A DNA stretch of 64,000 nt from Botryosphaeria dothidea (taxonomy: Eukaryota; Ascomycota; Dothideomycetes; Botryosphaeriales; Botryosphaeriaceae). The position numbers and the translations under genes were made by a program. Location: assembly GCA_011503125.2 (NCBI GenBank), contig WWBZ02000001.1, forward strand, positions 434,001-498,000, in the 5' to 3' direction. Positions 21,890-31,856 of the stretch are shown here, piece by piece. The notes beneath the pieces were generated by a model. That model worked only from the letters and a program-made list of their open reading frames with translations, was not told where the DNA came from and did no database searches. Each line of letters begins with the position of its first letter. Within the stretch, counting starts at the first letter, position 1.

Positions 21890-23330
21890 TCAAACGATTC
21901 TCGATGTCCGCTCTTCATTGAGGTTTAAGGAATCGTATGGGACTGCGTTGCCTGGTCGTTCCTCTTGATGTAATTCCTCGGTGGTGGTGGCTGCGGCTGC
22001 GCTCTTCTGCGCTTCATGATCCTCCGAAGGTGACGGACCAGCTTGTCCTGCTGCCTCATCCCCCTGTGCCAGCACCTCATCGAAGTTCGTTGGCGGCACC
22101 TGCAGTCGAGGATGATCGAGATTCCCGATATCCAATGTTGCCAGTCTCTCTCTGCTGTCAGTGAACGGGATGGCTTCTGCGCCGCCATGCCAAGTGCCCA
22201 CACCGAGTTCCTCGTGTGCTAGGCGCTGGAGCTGGAGGATTTCGTTGATAGACCACTCGAGGCGTGAGTAGGTGTCGAGGTTGCGGCGGCTTTGGATCCT
22301 GCTGGCGATGGCCTACAAGGTGTAGGAGACGATTATGACGAGAGTGCCAAGAGACAAGGTGAGTATAAGCCCGAGAGTACTAACATTAATATAAGCTACT
22401 ATAAGAATTTTCTTCCATTGAATTGGTTAGTGTCAGCCAGAAGTGCGTTGGAAAATTTTCAGGGCCCATGAGGAGAAAGATTGCCTCACCTGGTTTTGAC
22501 ATACTCTACTTTTTATATCCTCCGATGGTCTTGACATGAACTGCAATATTTCCGGGTCGGACGGGCCTGTGGCCAATTCCATATACAAACCTTGTAAGGA
22601 TGCCAGCGATATCTTACACCAGTTTTCCACGTCCAGCTGCCATTTGTTATTGGGCAAATAATTTTGCATTCCATCCGCCAATCCATACCTTGATGTCAAT
22701 GATGAAAGGCCTATGGTATCAATTAATCCCTTCATCTCAGATATTACCGCCGGAAGTCCAATTGTTTCTTTCCAGACCAGAGGTTGGCAGCGCGTGTAAG
22801 TGTGTCATACCGTGAGCCTAATTTTGTACATCGGGTATCTGCTGGAAGGTTCGAATTGCATGCTTGGAACTAAGAGACGCATCCGAGGGCCGAGACGAGT
22901 GAGTCTGCCATGTATAAATCCACTTCTCCTTCCTGAACCGGGCTATGAACAGGGGACGGGAAAGGGGTGTGAGCCGAATACCATGGATCGTCAGTCTTGT
23001 TTGTGAACAACAAAAAGTCGGACGGTAGAAAAAACAAGGCAATAGAGCTTTCCTGTTGGATAAGTCCAGGGATTGGGTTGAGGGAGGATGAGTTGCGTAA
23101 AGAACCATTGAAGAAGTCCGCATACTTGACCCTATAGACCATGTTAGAATCTAAGTTTAAGCGCGTTAACCGCTTTTTCCTTGGAAGAAACAAGTAAAAT
23201 AATCAGACTGAACAATGAAAGCTTATACGGAGGAAAAGGTGACTTGCCCAAGATGGTAGTCTTGAGGGGCGCTGGTGAGTGCCTCATCAAAAGAACCGTT
23301 CAATCGAGAGTTCCGGATACTCGTAAGTGA
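21890..23330 (-). pseudogene. Relic of a fungal membrane protein of unknown function
   Basis: No function can be named. Readable minus-strand pieces, 5' to 3': SRLNGSFDEALTSAPQDYHLG (near 23250-23310); VKYADFFNGSLRNSSSLNP continuing to DLYMADSLVSALGCVS; FQACNSNLPADTRC; YLPNNKWQLDVENWCKIS; an intron with GTGAGG donor and CTAAC branch; then a transmembrane helix TLGLILTLSLGTLVIIVSYTL; RIQSRRNLDTYSRLEWSINE; ILQLQRLAHEELGVGTWHGG; and a low-complexity tail ending at 21890. This order resembles a family of fungal multi-exon membrane proteins with an extracellular Asn-rich part, a helix and a cytosolic tail. Two in-frame TAG codons interrupt it (22870-22872 and 22313-22315), and other frame losses occur near 22750-22800. 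Boundaries are approximate. Confidence 0.55.
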
Positions 23331-23763
23331 AATTCGTTACATAGGATTCTCCAAGATAGTATCTTCTGTAGGTAGAGTGTGAGGCTGTACGGCAGGTCTC
23401 AGCGGAAGGGGTCCGATCTCGGGCTACGTCATAGCGCTAAGTCCGTTCTCGCTTACGATTGCGCGCTGAAGGTGGGGTGGGAGCGCTCTCGCTCGCTCGC
23501 GCAAGAGCCCGGAACAATGAGAAGGTCCGATTGATAATCGAGGTAGAAAGGTGCCGACGATGATGGGGATAAGAAGACCAGCTGTTGCTGCAGTGATCAG
23601 AGCTTCTTCTGCTTCATCTGTCGCTGCCCCGCGAAGCTCCACCTTTGCCGACGCCATTCTTCTTCTCCATCCTCGCGCCACTTTTCGCTTCTATTCAAAG
23701 CCACCGTTGCTCTCTAATACTCTTGATACCCGACCCTTGCGAAGAGCTGGTACTTACTCCACC

Positions 23764-24958
23764 ATGGCCAACATCAACACTCCCATTCCGAGCTTGAAGC
23801 TCAACGATGGCAACTCCATCCCAATGGTACGTCGCAGCCCGTCGCATTCCACATGTAAGCCGTTCGCAGGTATGAAAAGCTTATGTAGCCTTGGCTACTG
23901 CGGCTTATGGTCAGCATCTGCGTATAGCAATGCTTAGCAACCCTTACCCGCTTCTCAAACAGCCCCATTCGTGCTTCCTCTCCGCGAAACTATTCGGACC
24001 GTGTGGCGCGAGCGCTGACAAGATAAAACACATCAGATCGGCTACGGTACCGGAACCGCATGGTACAAGACGGGAGACGAGTCGCAGATTGACCAGAGCC
24101 TGGTCGAGGCAACCAAGACAGCCATCAAGCTAGGCTACACCCACCTCGATGGCGCTGAGATGTACAAGACGGAGCCCGAGCTGGGTCAGGCCATCAAGGA
24201 GAGCGGCGTCTCGCGCGAGAAGCTGTTCGTGACGACCAAGGTGTACGCCAACATCAAAGACATCAAGAGCGCAATCAAGACCAGCTTGAAGAAGCTGCAG
24301 CTGGAATATGTGGACCTGTAGGTTGCCTACCCTGTCGACGTGCAGACGCGCCGCAATCCCGATCTGTAGGGTGTTTGTCGTATGGCTGACGCGAGACCCG
24401 TGAACCCGCAGCTACCTCATCCACGCGCCCTTCTTCGCCAAGTCGGACGAGGAGCTCCAGGCCAAGTGGGCTGAGATGGAGGAAGTCAAGGCAGCCGGCC
24501 TAGCCAAGTCCATCGGCGTCTCCAACTACCTGCCGCAACACCTCGAGGCGACGCTCAAGACGGCCAAGGTTGTACCGGCCATCAACCAAATCGAGTTCCA
24601 CCCGTACCTACAGCGCCACAAGCTGCTCGATTTCCACAAGAAGCACGGCATCGCGACACAGGCATACGGCCCCCTCAGCGCTGCCACCAAGGCTAAACCC
24701 GGCCCCATCGACGAGTTCAGCGCGGCGCTGGCTAAGAAGTACGCGGTTAGCGAGGGTGAGATTGCGCTGAGGTGGTGCGTCGACCAGGATGTCATTGCGA
24801 TCACGACCAGCTCGAAGGAGCAGCGTTTGTCGGATTATCTGCGCGCGGCGACGTTCAAGCTGACTCCGACGGAGGTGAAGGAGCTGGGCGACTTGGGCGA
24901 CAAGAAGCACTACCGTGGCTTCTGGAATGACATCTTCTCGCCGGATGACAAGTCGTAG
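23764..24958 (+). CDS. Aldo-keto reductase (296 aa; alternative N-extended form)
   Basis: Join 23764..23826, 24037..24317, 24412..24958; introns of 210 and 94 nt, in phase. NAD(P)H-dependent carbonyl reductase with the (beta/alpha)8 fold. Seen: IGYGTGTAWYK, the catalytic YTHLDGAEMYK segment (Asp and Tyr), the catalytic Lys in LFVTTKVY, YLIHAP (His), SIGVSNY, NQIEFHPYLQ, AYGPLSA and the cofactor-binding ITTSSKEQRL. ATG 23764 has an excellent CACCATGGC context and gives the usual length. The frame stays open upstream to ATG 23560, adding ~68 residues rich in Arg/Ala/Ser with few acids, which looks like a mitochondrial presequence. Substrate unknown; relatives reduce ketoaldehydes and polyketones. 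Confidence 0.92.
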
Positions 24959-25383
24959 ATTTTTGGCGAATGATTGGACAATACTTGTGGGCAAAAGTGA
25001 AATTGGACGAGATCACGACTACTTCAGGAAATAATAAAGCGGTTCTTGAAGAACTGGAATGACCTCGGCACACCTGTCTCGTGTGAAAGTGGGTGAAGAA
25101 ACAGGTGCTCGGTGAAGGGACGCTTGTTTGCGGTGACTGTGACTGTGAATTGGGCGCCCACCCAAGTACTTGAACTCCAGCAGCTGCTGACTCTATCGTT
25201 GACCTAAGACTGTCGCGTCGAATAGTGTGACTGGGCGGCCACGACTTCAGTGACGCAGGGACACGGCGCCCACCGCGGCACGCGTCGGCGATCCTCCGAG
25301 TCAGAAGTCGTTCCGCTGAGAAAACTCACAAACCCGCGGGGCAAAACCGCCGCACAACCACCTTCCAGCTCCGCCAACCCACC
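24959..25383. other. Intergenic, promoter of rpc2
   Basis: 425 nt between two plus-strand genes, containing the 3'UTR of the aldo-keto reductase and the rpc2 promoter. No further gene was seen. Confidence 0.6.
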
Positions 25384-28300
25384 ATGCCGCCCAAAGCTAG
25401 GAAGGACGGCCCCCAGGACGGCGCCGACGGCGCTGCCCAGGTAAGAGCTTCCGCGTCGCTCAATCGCGCGAACTCGACTTCTAAACAGCTCCAACAGCCC
25501 GCCGCAAAAGCTGCCCGCAAGCCGCGCGCAGTTCCGCGCAGGAAGCCCGTTGACGCCGAACCCGCCGCCGCGACGACGACGACGAACGAGGCGCACGATG
25601 CTCAGGCTCCTGCTGCTGTCGAGTCCGCGACCGCCGATGCGCCGACCGAGACCGCCGCCGAGCACGCACATCCGTCGACGACGGGAAAGTCTGGGAGGAA
25701 ACCGCAGCGGCGCATTGATGATGGAATGGACTCGGTGCTGCAGCCGTTTTACTACGGCAAGGGGCTGACGGATCCGATCAACACGGCCGAGGATAAGTGG
25801 AACTTGCTACCGGCCTTCCTGAAGGTGAAGGGTCTGGTGAAGCAGCATATTGACTCGTTCAACTACTTCGTGGACGTGCAGCTGAAGGAGATTTTGCGCG
25901 CGAACCAGTACGTCTACAGCGACGTGGACGACAAGTTTTTCTGGCGATACACGGATATTCGCGTGCTCAAGCCGTGCCGTGTCGAGGAGGAAAACGTCCG
26001 TGGAATCCAGAGCACCATCACTCCGAACGAGTGTCGACTGAGGGATATGACGTACGCGGCGCCGATCGTGGTGGATGTGGAGTACAAGAAGGGCAATGTG
26101 AAGGTTAAGAGGAAGGGCATCCACATTGGAAGAATGCCGATCATGTTGCGCAGCAACAAGTGCCACCTTTGGGGCAAGTCGGAGTCGCAGATGGGTCAGC
26201 TGGGCGAGTGCTCGATCGACCCTGGTGGATATTTTATTACCAGGGGGCAGGAAAAGGTCATTCTGGTGCAGGAACAGTTGAGCAAGAACCGTGTCATTGT
26301 GGAGTCGATGAAGGGTATTATTCAGGCCTCTGCCATCAGTTTCACCGTCGACCGAAAGTCGAAAGGCTATGTCTTGCTGAAGAAGGGCCTGCTTTACCTC
26401 AAGCACAACTGTTTCACCGAGGACATTCCTGTCGTCATCGCATTCAAGGCCATGGGAATTCAATCCGAGCACGAAATTTTGCTTCTTGTGGCTGGCGACG
26501 ACAGCGCTTACCAGGACGAGTTCGCGGTCAATTTCGAAGCCTGTTACACCGAGAAGAACGAGAGGATCAACACCCAACACCAAGCTCTGGAGTACATTGG
26601 CCAGCGCACCAGGCAGCTCAGGAAACCCATCGGAAACAGACAGGCCCGGAATCTGCAGCAGGAAGCCATTGATGCCCTGTCGAACATGATGATGAGCCAC
26701 GTCCCCGTTACTGGCATGAACTTCCGCCCGAAGGCACTCTACATTGCATACATGACTAGGAGGGTCCTTATGGCTATTCACGACCCGAAGATGGTGGACG
26801 ACAGAGATTACGTCGGAAACAAGAGACTCGAGTTGGCAGGCCAGATGATGGCGCTGTTGTTCGAAGACAGCTTCAAGAGCTTCAATTACCAGTTCAAGGC
26901 CGCGATTGACAAGATCCTCAAGAAGCCCAACAGGGCCGCCGAGTTCGACGCATACGATCACATCCAGACGCACGGTTGGAGTATCACCGCTGGTATGGAA
27001 AGAGCAATCGCCACCGGCAACTGGAGTTTGAAACGTTTCCGCATGGAGAGAGCCGGTATCACGCACGTCCTCAGTCGTCTCAGTTACATCTCTGCTCTTG
27101 GTATGATGACCCGTATCACTTCTCAGTTCGAGAAGACGAGAAAGGTCTCCGGTCCTCGTGCCCTCCAGCCTTCGCAGTTTGGTATGCTTTGTACCTCAGA
27201 TACTCCCGAAGGTGAAGCTTGTGGTCTGGTCAAGAACTTAGCACTCATGACGCATATCACGACCGAGGTACCGGAGGACCCAGTGAAGCGGGTAGTGTTC
27301 ATCTTGGGAGCAGAGGATATTCAGGCGGCTAGCGGGACTGAGCTGTACTCTGATGGTGCTTATATCGTTTTCGTCAATGGTTCACCACTGGCGTTGACCC
27401 GTGAGCCAAGGCAGTTCCTCAACGGTTTCCGCAAATTCCGTCGTATGGGTCGCATCTCGGAGTTTGTCAGTATTCACATCAACCACCACCACCGGGCTGT
27501 TCAGATCGCCACGGACGAGGGTCGTATTTGCAGACCGCTCATTGTTGTTGAGCGCGGAAAGTCCAGAGTTTCTGCGCGATACCTACGGGCGCTGCAGAAG
27601 GGTACCATGGAGTTCGACGACTTCCTTTCCCGCGGTCTTGTGGAATACCTAGACGTCAACGAGGAGAACGATTCGAACATCTGCATCTACGAAAAAGACC
27701 TCAAGGAGCACCACACCCATCTCGAGATCGAGCCTTTCACAATTCTCGGCGCCGTTGCTGGTTTAATTCCCTACCCTCACCACAACCAGTCTCCTCGTAA
27801 CACTTACCAATGTGCCATGGGTAAACAAGCAATTGGTGCTATCGCTTACAATCAGTTCACTCGTATTGACACACTGCTCTACCTCATGGTATACCCGCAG
27901 CAGCCCATGGTCAAAACCAGAACAATTGAGCTTATCAAGTATGATAAGCTGCCTGCCGGACAAAATGCCACTGTGGCTGTCATGTCCTACTCTGGCTACG
28001 ATATTGAGGATGCTCTCGTCATCAATAAGGCATCCTGCGACAGAGGATTCGGACGTTGCCAGGTCTTCAAGAAGGCCACCACGACGCTCAAGTCCTACGC
28101 CAACGGTACTCAGGATAAGGTCATGGGTCCTGAAAGGAATGCTGATGGCACACCTGTCAATCCGAGACATAAGAAGGTTGGCGAGGCCGATGGTATTGCC
28201 GAGGTGGGCACGCTCCTGGAGAAGGATGATGTCTACCTCAACAAGTTTGTGCCGGTGCAGACGAACCCAGTTGGTCTTGAGGAGCAGCAAAGGAGAAGGC

Positions 28301-29172
28301 AGCCTACAGAATTCCGACCCACACCAATGAGCTACAAGCTGCCCGACCCCGCCTACGTTGACAAGGTCCTCCTCACCGAGAACGAGTCCAACACCCCCGT
28401 CATCAAGATCCAGACCCGCCAGACCCGCAGACCCGAACTGGGCGACAAGTTCTCCTCTCGCCACGGACAGAAAGGTGTCGTCGGCATCATCGCAGAGCAG
28501 GTCGACATGCCCTTCAACGACCAAGGCATTTGCCCGGACATCATCATGAACCCGCACGGTTTCCCCTCGCGTATGACGGTCGGCAAGATGCTCGAGCTGC
28601 TCGCCGGCAAAGCAGGCGTCATGAACGGCGACCTGCAGTACGGCACGTGCTTCGGCGGCTCCAAGGCCGAAGACATGTCGCAGATTTTGTTGGAGGCAGG
28701 CTTCTCGTACTCCGGCAAGGACATGCTGACGAGCGGCATCACCGGCGAGTGCCTGCCCGCCTACGTCTTCTTCGGCCCCATCTACTACCAGAAGCTCAAG
28801 CACATGGTCCAGGACAAGATGCACTCGCGTGCTCGCGGGCCCCGTGCCATTCTGACGCGTCAGCCCACCGAGGGTCGTTCGCGCGACGGTGGTCTGCGTC
28901 TCGGAGAGATGGAGCGCGATTGTTTGATTGCGTACGGTGCTAGCCAGCTGCTCTTGGAGCGTTTGATGCTGAGCTCGGACGCGCATGAGTGCGATGTCTG
29001 TGAGCGGTGCGGTATGATGGGGTATCAGGGGTGGTGCCAGAGCTGCCGGAGCAGCAAGGGGGTGGTTAGGATGACGATTCCGTATGCGGCGAAGCTGCTC
29101 ATTCAGGAGTTGTTGAGTATGAACGTCAAGGCGAGCTTGAGGCTGGGCGATGAGTTCCCGGCGGAAGAGTGA
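25384..29172 (+). CDS. rpc2: DNA-directed RNA polymerase III second-largest subunit (Rpc2/Ret1)
   Basis: 1262 residues if unspliced. It forms the catalytic cleft of RNA polymerase III, which makes tRNA and 5S rRNA. It is assigned to Pol III rather than Pol II because of INTAEDKWNLLPAFLKVKGL, VKQHIDSFNYFVDVQLKEI, IGRMPIMLRSNKCHL and DPGGYFI, which match Ret1. Also seen: QPSQFGMLCTSDTPEGEACG, GYDIEDALVINK, the active-centre GDKFSSRHGQKGV, FPSRMTVGKM, and a C-terminal zinc site CDVCERCGMMGYQGWCQSC. A GTAAGA...CTAAACAG stretch (25441..25488, 48 nt, multiple of three) near the start looks like a real phase-0 intron although it stays open. The ~115-residue Ala/Pro/Thr-rich N-terminal part is longer than in yeast. 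The frame is intact throughout. Confidence 0.97.
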   Translation: MPPKARKDGPQDGADGAAQVRASASLNRANSTSKQLQQPAAKAARKPRAVPRRKPVDAEPAAATTTTNEAHDAQAPAAVESATADAPTETAAEHAHPSTTGKSGRKPQRRIDDGMDSVLQPFYYGKGLTDPINTAEDKWNLLPAFLKVKGLVKQHIDSFNYFVDVQLKEILRANQYVYSDVDDKFFWRYTDIRVLKPCRVEEENVRGIQSTITPNECRLRDMTYAAPIVVDVEYKKGNVKVKRKGIHIGRMPIMLRSNKCHLWGKSESQMGQLGECSIDPGGYFITRGQEKVILVQEQLSKNRVIVESMKGIIQASAISFTVDRKSKGYVLLKKGLLYLKHNCFTEDIPVVIAFKAMGIQSEHEILLLVAGDDSAYQDEFAVNFEACYTEKNERINTQHQALEYIGQRTRQLRKPIGNRQARNLQQEAIDALSNMMMSHVPVTGMNFRPKALYIAYMTRRVLMAIHDPKMVDDRDYVGNKRLELAGQMMALLFEDSFKSFNYQFKAAIDKILKKPNRAAEFDAYDHIQTHGWSITAGMERAIATGNWSLKRFRMERAGITHVLSRLSYISALGMMTRITSQFEKTRKVSGPRALQPSQFGMLCTSDTPEGEACGLVKNLALMTHITTEVPEDPVKRVVFILGAEDIQAASGTELYSDGAYIVFVNGSPLALTREPRQFLNGFRKFRRMGRISEFVSIHINHHHRAVQIATDEGRICRPLIVVERGKSRVSARYLRALQKGTMEFDDFLSRGLVEYLDVNEENDSNICIYEKDLKEHHTHLEIEPFTILGAVAGLIPYPHHNQSPRNTYQCAMGKQAIGAIAYNQFTRIDTLLYLMVYPQQPMVKTRTIELIKYDKLPAGQNATVAVMSYSGYDIEDALVINKASCDRGFGRCQVFKKATTTLKSYANGTQDKVMGPERNADGTPVNPRHKKVGEADGIAEVGTLLEKDDVYLNKFVPVQTNPVGLEEQQRRRQPTEFRPTPMSYKLPDPAYVDKVLLTENESNTPVIKIQTRQTRRPELGDKFSSRHGQKGVVGIIAEQVDMPFNDQGICPDIIMNPHGFPSRMTVGKMLELLAGKAGVMNGDLQYGTCFGGSKAEDMSQILLEAGFSYSGKDMLTSGITGECLPAYVFFGPIYYQKLKHMVQDKMHSRARGPRAILTRQPTEGRSRDGGLRLGEMERDCLIAYGASQLLLERLMLSSDAHECDVCERCGMMGYQGWCQSCRSSKGVVRMTIPYAAKLLIQELLSMNVKASLRLGDEFPAEE

Positions 29173-29910
29173 AGGGGGAGACGGGACTGAGAGGTTTTTC
29201 TTTTCGGTGGGGTCTTGGGTTCTTTTATCTACTACACGATGATGGGTATGCATGCATAGCGTTGGTTTGGCATATGGGTGGCGTCATAGTATGGAGAGGA
29301 GTTTTTGTTCTTTCTTTCAAAAAGTATGGGTGGTTGACCTTTTCTTTTTCTCTGCTGCATAGGGGCAGAAAATCTTGTTTCTTGATATTCCATCAGCTTA
29401 GAGGCTGAGCAATTTTATAAGAGACAAAATCTACTTGACTAACAGATGGCTCTCCTGCTCAACATTACCGACTTCCCCCATGTGCAGATCAGATAGAAAG
29501 TTTAGTTGCACTTGCGTCCTGGCAGATGCCTGACCACGCGCTTGCTGTTGTAAGGCTTTGCGACTGTAGTAGCACGCTGGTCTCAAGGCTCCGTATTAAT
29601 GGAGTTGGTCCATGATGGTAAGGTGTGCTCACCTAGTGACCGTGGCCCTTTGCCGACTGCTACAATATGGTAATCGTCCGTTGGTACGACGGTACTGGGC
29701 CGGCCGGTTACATGTCGGAATTGTTAGATGTCGATAAAGTCCCGCGAGTCCCGCAGGTCTCGCGATTCATCAGTAGCGTGCATGTCGTCATCTCTACGCA
29801 AAAATCAAAAGGCACTCCAGCTTGACTGGGCTAATAAGATTCAAAAGAGTGTGTAAGGCAAAGACCATGACGTCTGATGAATCCGCAATGTAGAAACTAC
29901 TACGCAACGC
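29173..29910. other. Convergent intergenic region
   Basis: 738 nt between rpc2 and the dioxygenase. No gene was recognised. Confidence 0.55.
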
Positions 29911-31279
29911 TCAGGTGGCCACGCTGGCCGGCACCAGGTCTTTCCCCCATGCTTTGAAGTCCTCGGGGTCGTGGTAGTCTCCCGGATATTGTTCAGCATG
30001 AATCCCTTCCAATTTCGGCCGGTCGTGATCGAAATCTGCCCTCTTGTATCCATGCTTCCGTGCATTTAGATACTCTCTCATATTGTACACCACGCTGTCG
30101 ACAGGCTGATCCATGCCAAGCCTCTTCAGCAACGGTGATGCGACGGGCTTCAGAGGATACTCGCTGGCCGGGCGAGAGAAAAAAATGATTCCGATGCGCC
30201 TTTCTTTCTCCTGGTCCTTCGGTGGCTTGCAGACACAGAGGATGGTGGCTTTGAAAAGCCCGCCCGTCAGAAGCTCGAAGGCTTCGCCGAAGTTGACGAT
30301 CGGGGCGTGCGGCAGGTGCTGATTCACATCAGCGCCTATTCAGGGAGAGCTGTGCAAGAAACACTTTGAAACCATACCTGGACCCATTTCCAACTTCCGT
30401 GGCTGTCCAGAAGCTGCAAAGCAGAGACTGGTTGCGAAAAGAGGAACGTGAAGCTGCCCCAGTCGCTGTGGCCGGGTAGGTAGAAGCCACGGTACTTTTC
30501 GTGCTCTTCATCTGAACGCGGATTGTAGATCATCTGGTAGAGCCTTTTAGTACCTGTTGCTTCAACAAGCCACACACATGGAGACGAACGTAGCGGTAAT
30601 ATTCGGTGCTTTTCTGATCACCCAATGCATGTGTCTCAAGGATGATTTCCTCTGGTACCTCGAGGATCATGGCGACGAGCGAGAGAATCTTCTTCAGGAC
30701 GTTATTCCGAATGATGTCCATGACATGGTGGGCCTCGTCTAGATACGGCTCCAGGATTCTTGGGTGGGCGCGCTTCTTCTCGTCGTGAACGAGGATGTTG
30801 TAGTGATCAATGGTCTCATGGAAACCACTGAGCTTGCCACGCTCTCCGGAAGGCTTGAACCCCACATAGATACCCCCGGCATCTTCCTCAGGGGTGGCTT
30901 CTCGTAATTTCAGTACCTGAGTTTGGGAAGCCGACGGTGTTACGCACCTTCGTACGACACCTTCTCCTCAGCCGGCAAAGACATAACAGCATTTGCGACC
31001 GTCATCTGATTCTCTTATAGTTCGTCCGATATCCCGTGGTTGGAGATGGTCAAGAACCCATGGTAGGTTGCAGTGGTGAGAAGGTCTCGCGCCAACTCCT
31101 TCCGAGTGATTGGGTCGTCGTACTTCCCGAGGTCGATGTTCACGAGCTCAATCCAGTCCACTTGGTCTGTTTGTCAGCACCCGATGACACAAGTCGAGAC
31201 GGGGCTGCGCACGCTTCTCCTTCGTAGGAGCAGCTGGGGTGAACTTTGGGAGCAGTGGCCGAGTGCCTTGCGATGCCAT
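29911..31279 (-). pseudogene. 2-oxoglutarate/Fe(II) dioxygenase-family gene with internal stop and lost metal ligand
   Basis: Complement join 29911..30318, 30378..30533, 30590..30900, 30948..31166, 31213..31279; five exons, four introns of 59, 56, 47 and 46 nt, all phases consistent, ~386 codons. The protein resembles isopenicillin-N-synthase-like oxygenases. The N-terminal domain has WIELVNIDLGKYDDP, HGFLTISNHGISDEL and LPAEEKVSYE, followed by GGIYVGFKPSGERG, YNPRSDEEHEKYRGFYLPGH, a GHSDWGSFTFLFSQP block with the HxD iron ligands, and APIVNFGEAFELLTGG. Two defects: an in-frame TAA at 31015-31017, right after GISDEL, and KATILCVCKPP where relatives have KATIHRV, so the distal iron-binding His is missing. 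Splicing is otherwise perfect, suggesting recent inactivation, or a non-catalytic protein if the stop is a sequence error. Confidence 0.72.
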
Positions 31280-31856
31280 ATCTGAACCAGATAGCTATAC
31301 TGCTGTTTTTTTCGGGGACAACGATTCTCAGGACTGATTGGAACCTTGGAGACTGAGATTGCACCGCAGCATAGATATATTCCAAGAGAAGCCCAATTTT
31401 GGCAGTAGCTCAGTAAAGTGGTGCTCCACAAAGCGGATGTGCATTCTTTGTGGAGCTCCAGTTGTAGATAAAGTGCAGAGGTGGGGAAGTTGCAGGCGAA
31501 CATCCCATAGGCTGGGATCTGGCCATAACTCCGAGCCTTCGGTGATCATGTCCATTCTTGGGATGCGAACGTTAACAAAGGAGATAAGTCTTCGATATGT
31601 ATGGCTAGTCAATCCAAGTCAGTCCAAGTTGTAGTACACATAAAGATTGGTGCTCGCGACAAATTGCAAACTGTAGGATATCACTCGTTTTTGAGACGAA
31701 GCGTGTCTCACTATATAGCTTAGTCACAATCACTTGTATAAGAGGCAAGCGGGTTACCTACCCTCTCCCTCTAAAAAGGCCAATCATCAATGGATCATCG
31801 TTATTCATCAACAAACAACACAAACGTATCGTGTCCTGTCAAATCGATTAAGAAAC
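31280..31856. promoter_or_regulatory. Divergent promoter: dioxygenase / Dal5-type transporter
   Basis: 577 nt between divergent starts. Open frames here have no recognisable motif. The transporter-proximal part carries the copy-A repeat (31713-31814) listed separately. Confidence 0.5.
31713..31814 (+). repeat. Promoter/leader repeat, copy A (upstream of MFS transporter)
   Basis: Imperfect direct repeat of 35035-35132. The last 36 nt (31779-31814) match copy B at 35097-35132 with one difference, and the left end shares ATAGCTTAGTCAC. It lies 43 nt upstream of the transporter ATG, so it likely spans core promoter and 5'UTR. Confidence 0.85.

Noticed and set aside
22850..22865. GGTTCGAATT resembling a tRNA T-loop
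   Set aside because: No acceptor or anticodon stems surround it, and it lies in the reading frame of the membrane-protein relic.
25807..29253. Long open frames antisense to rpc2 (about 419 and 496 codons) and similar ones antisense to pma1
   Set aside because: They mirror a strongly codon-biased gene, show no motif and contain low-complexity composition, so they are shadows of the sense genes.
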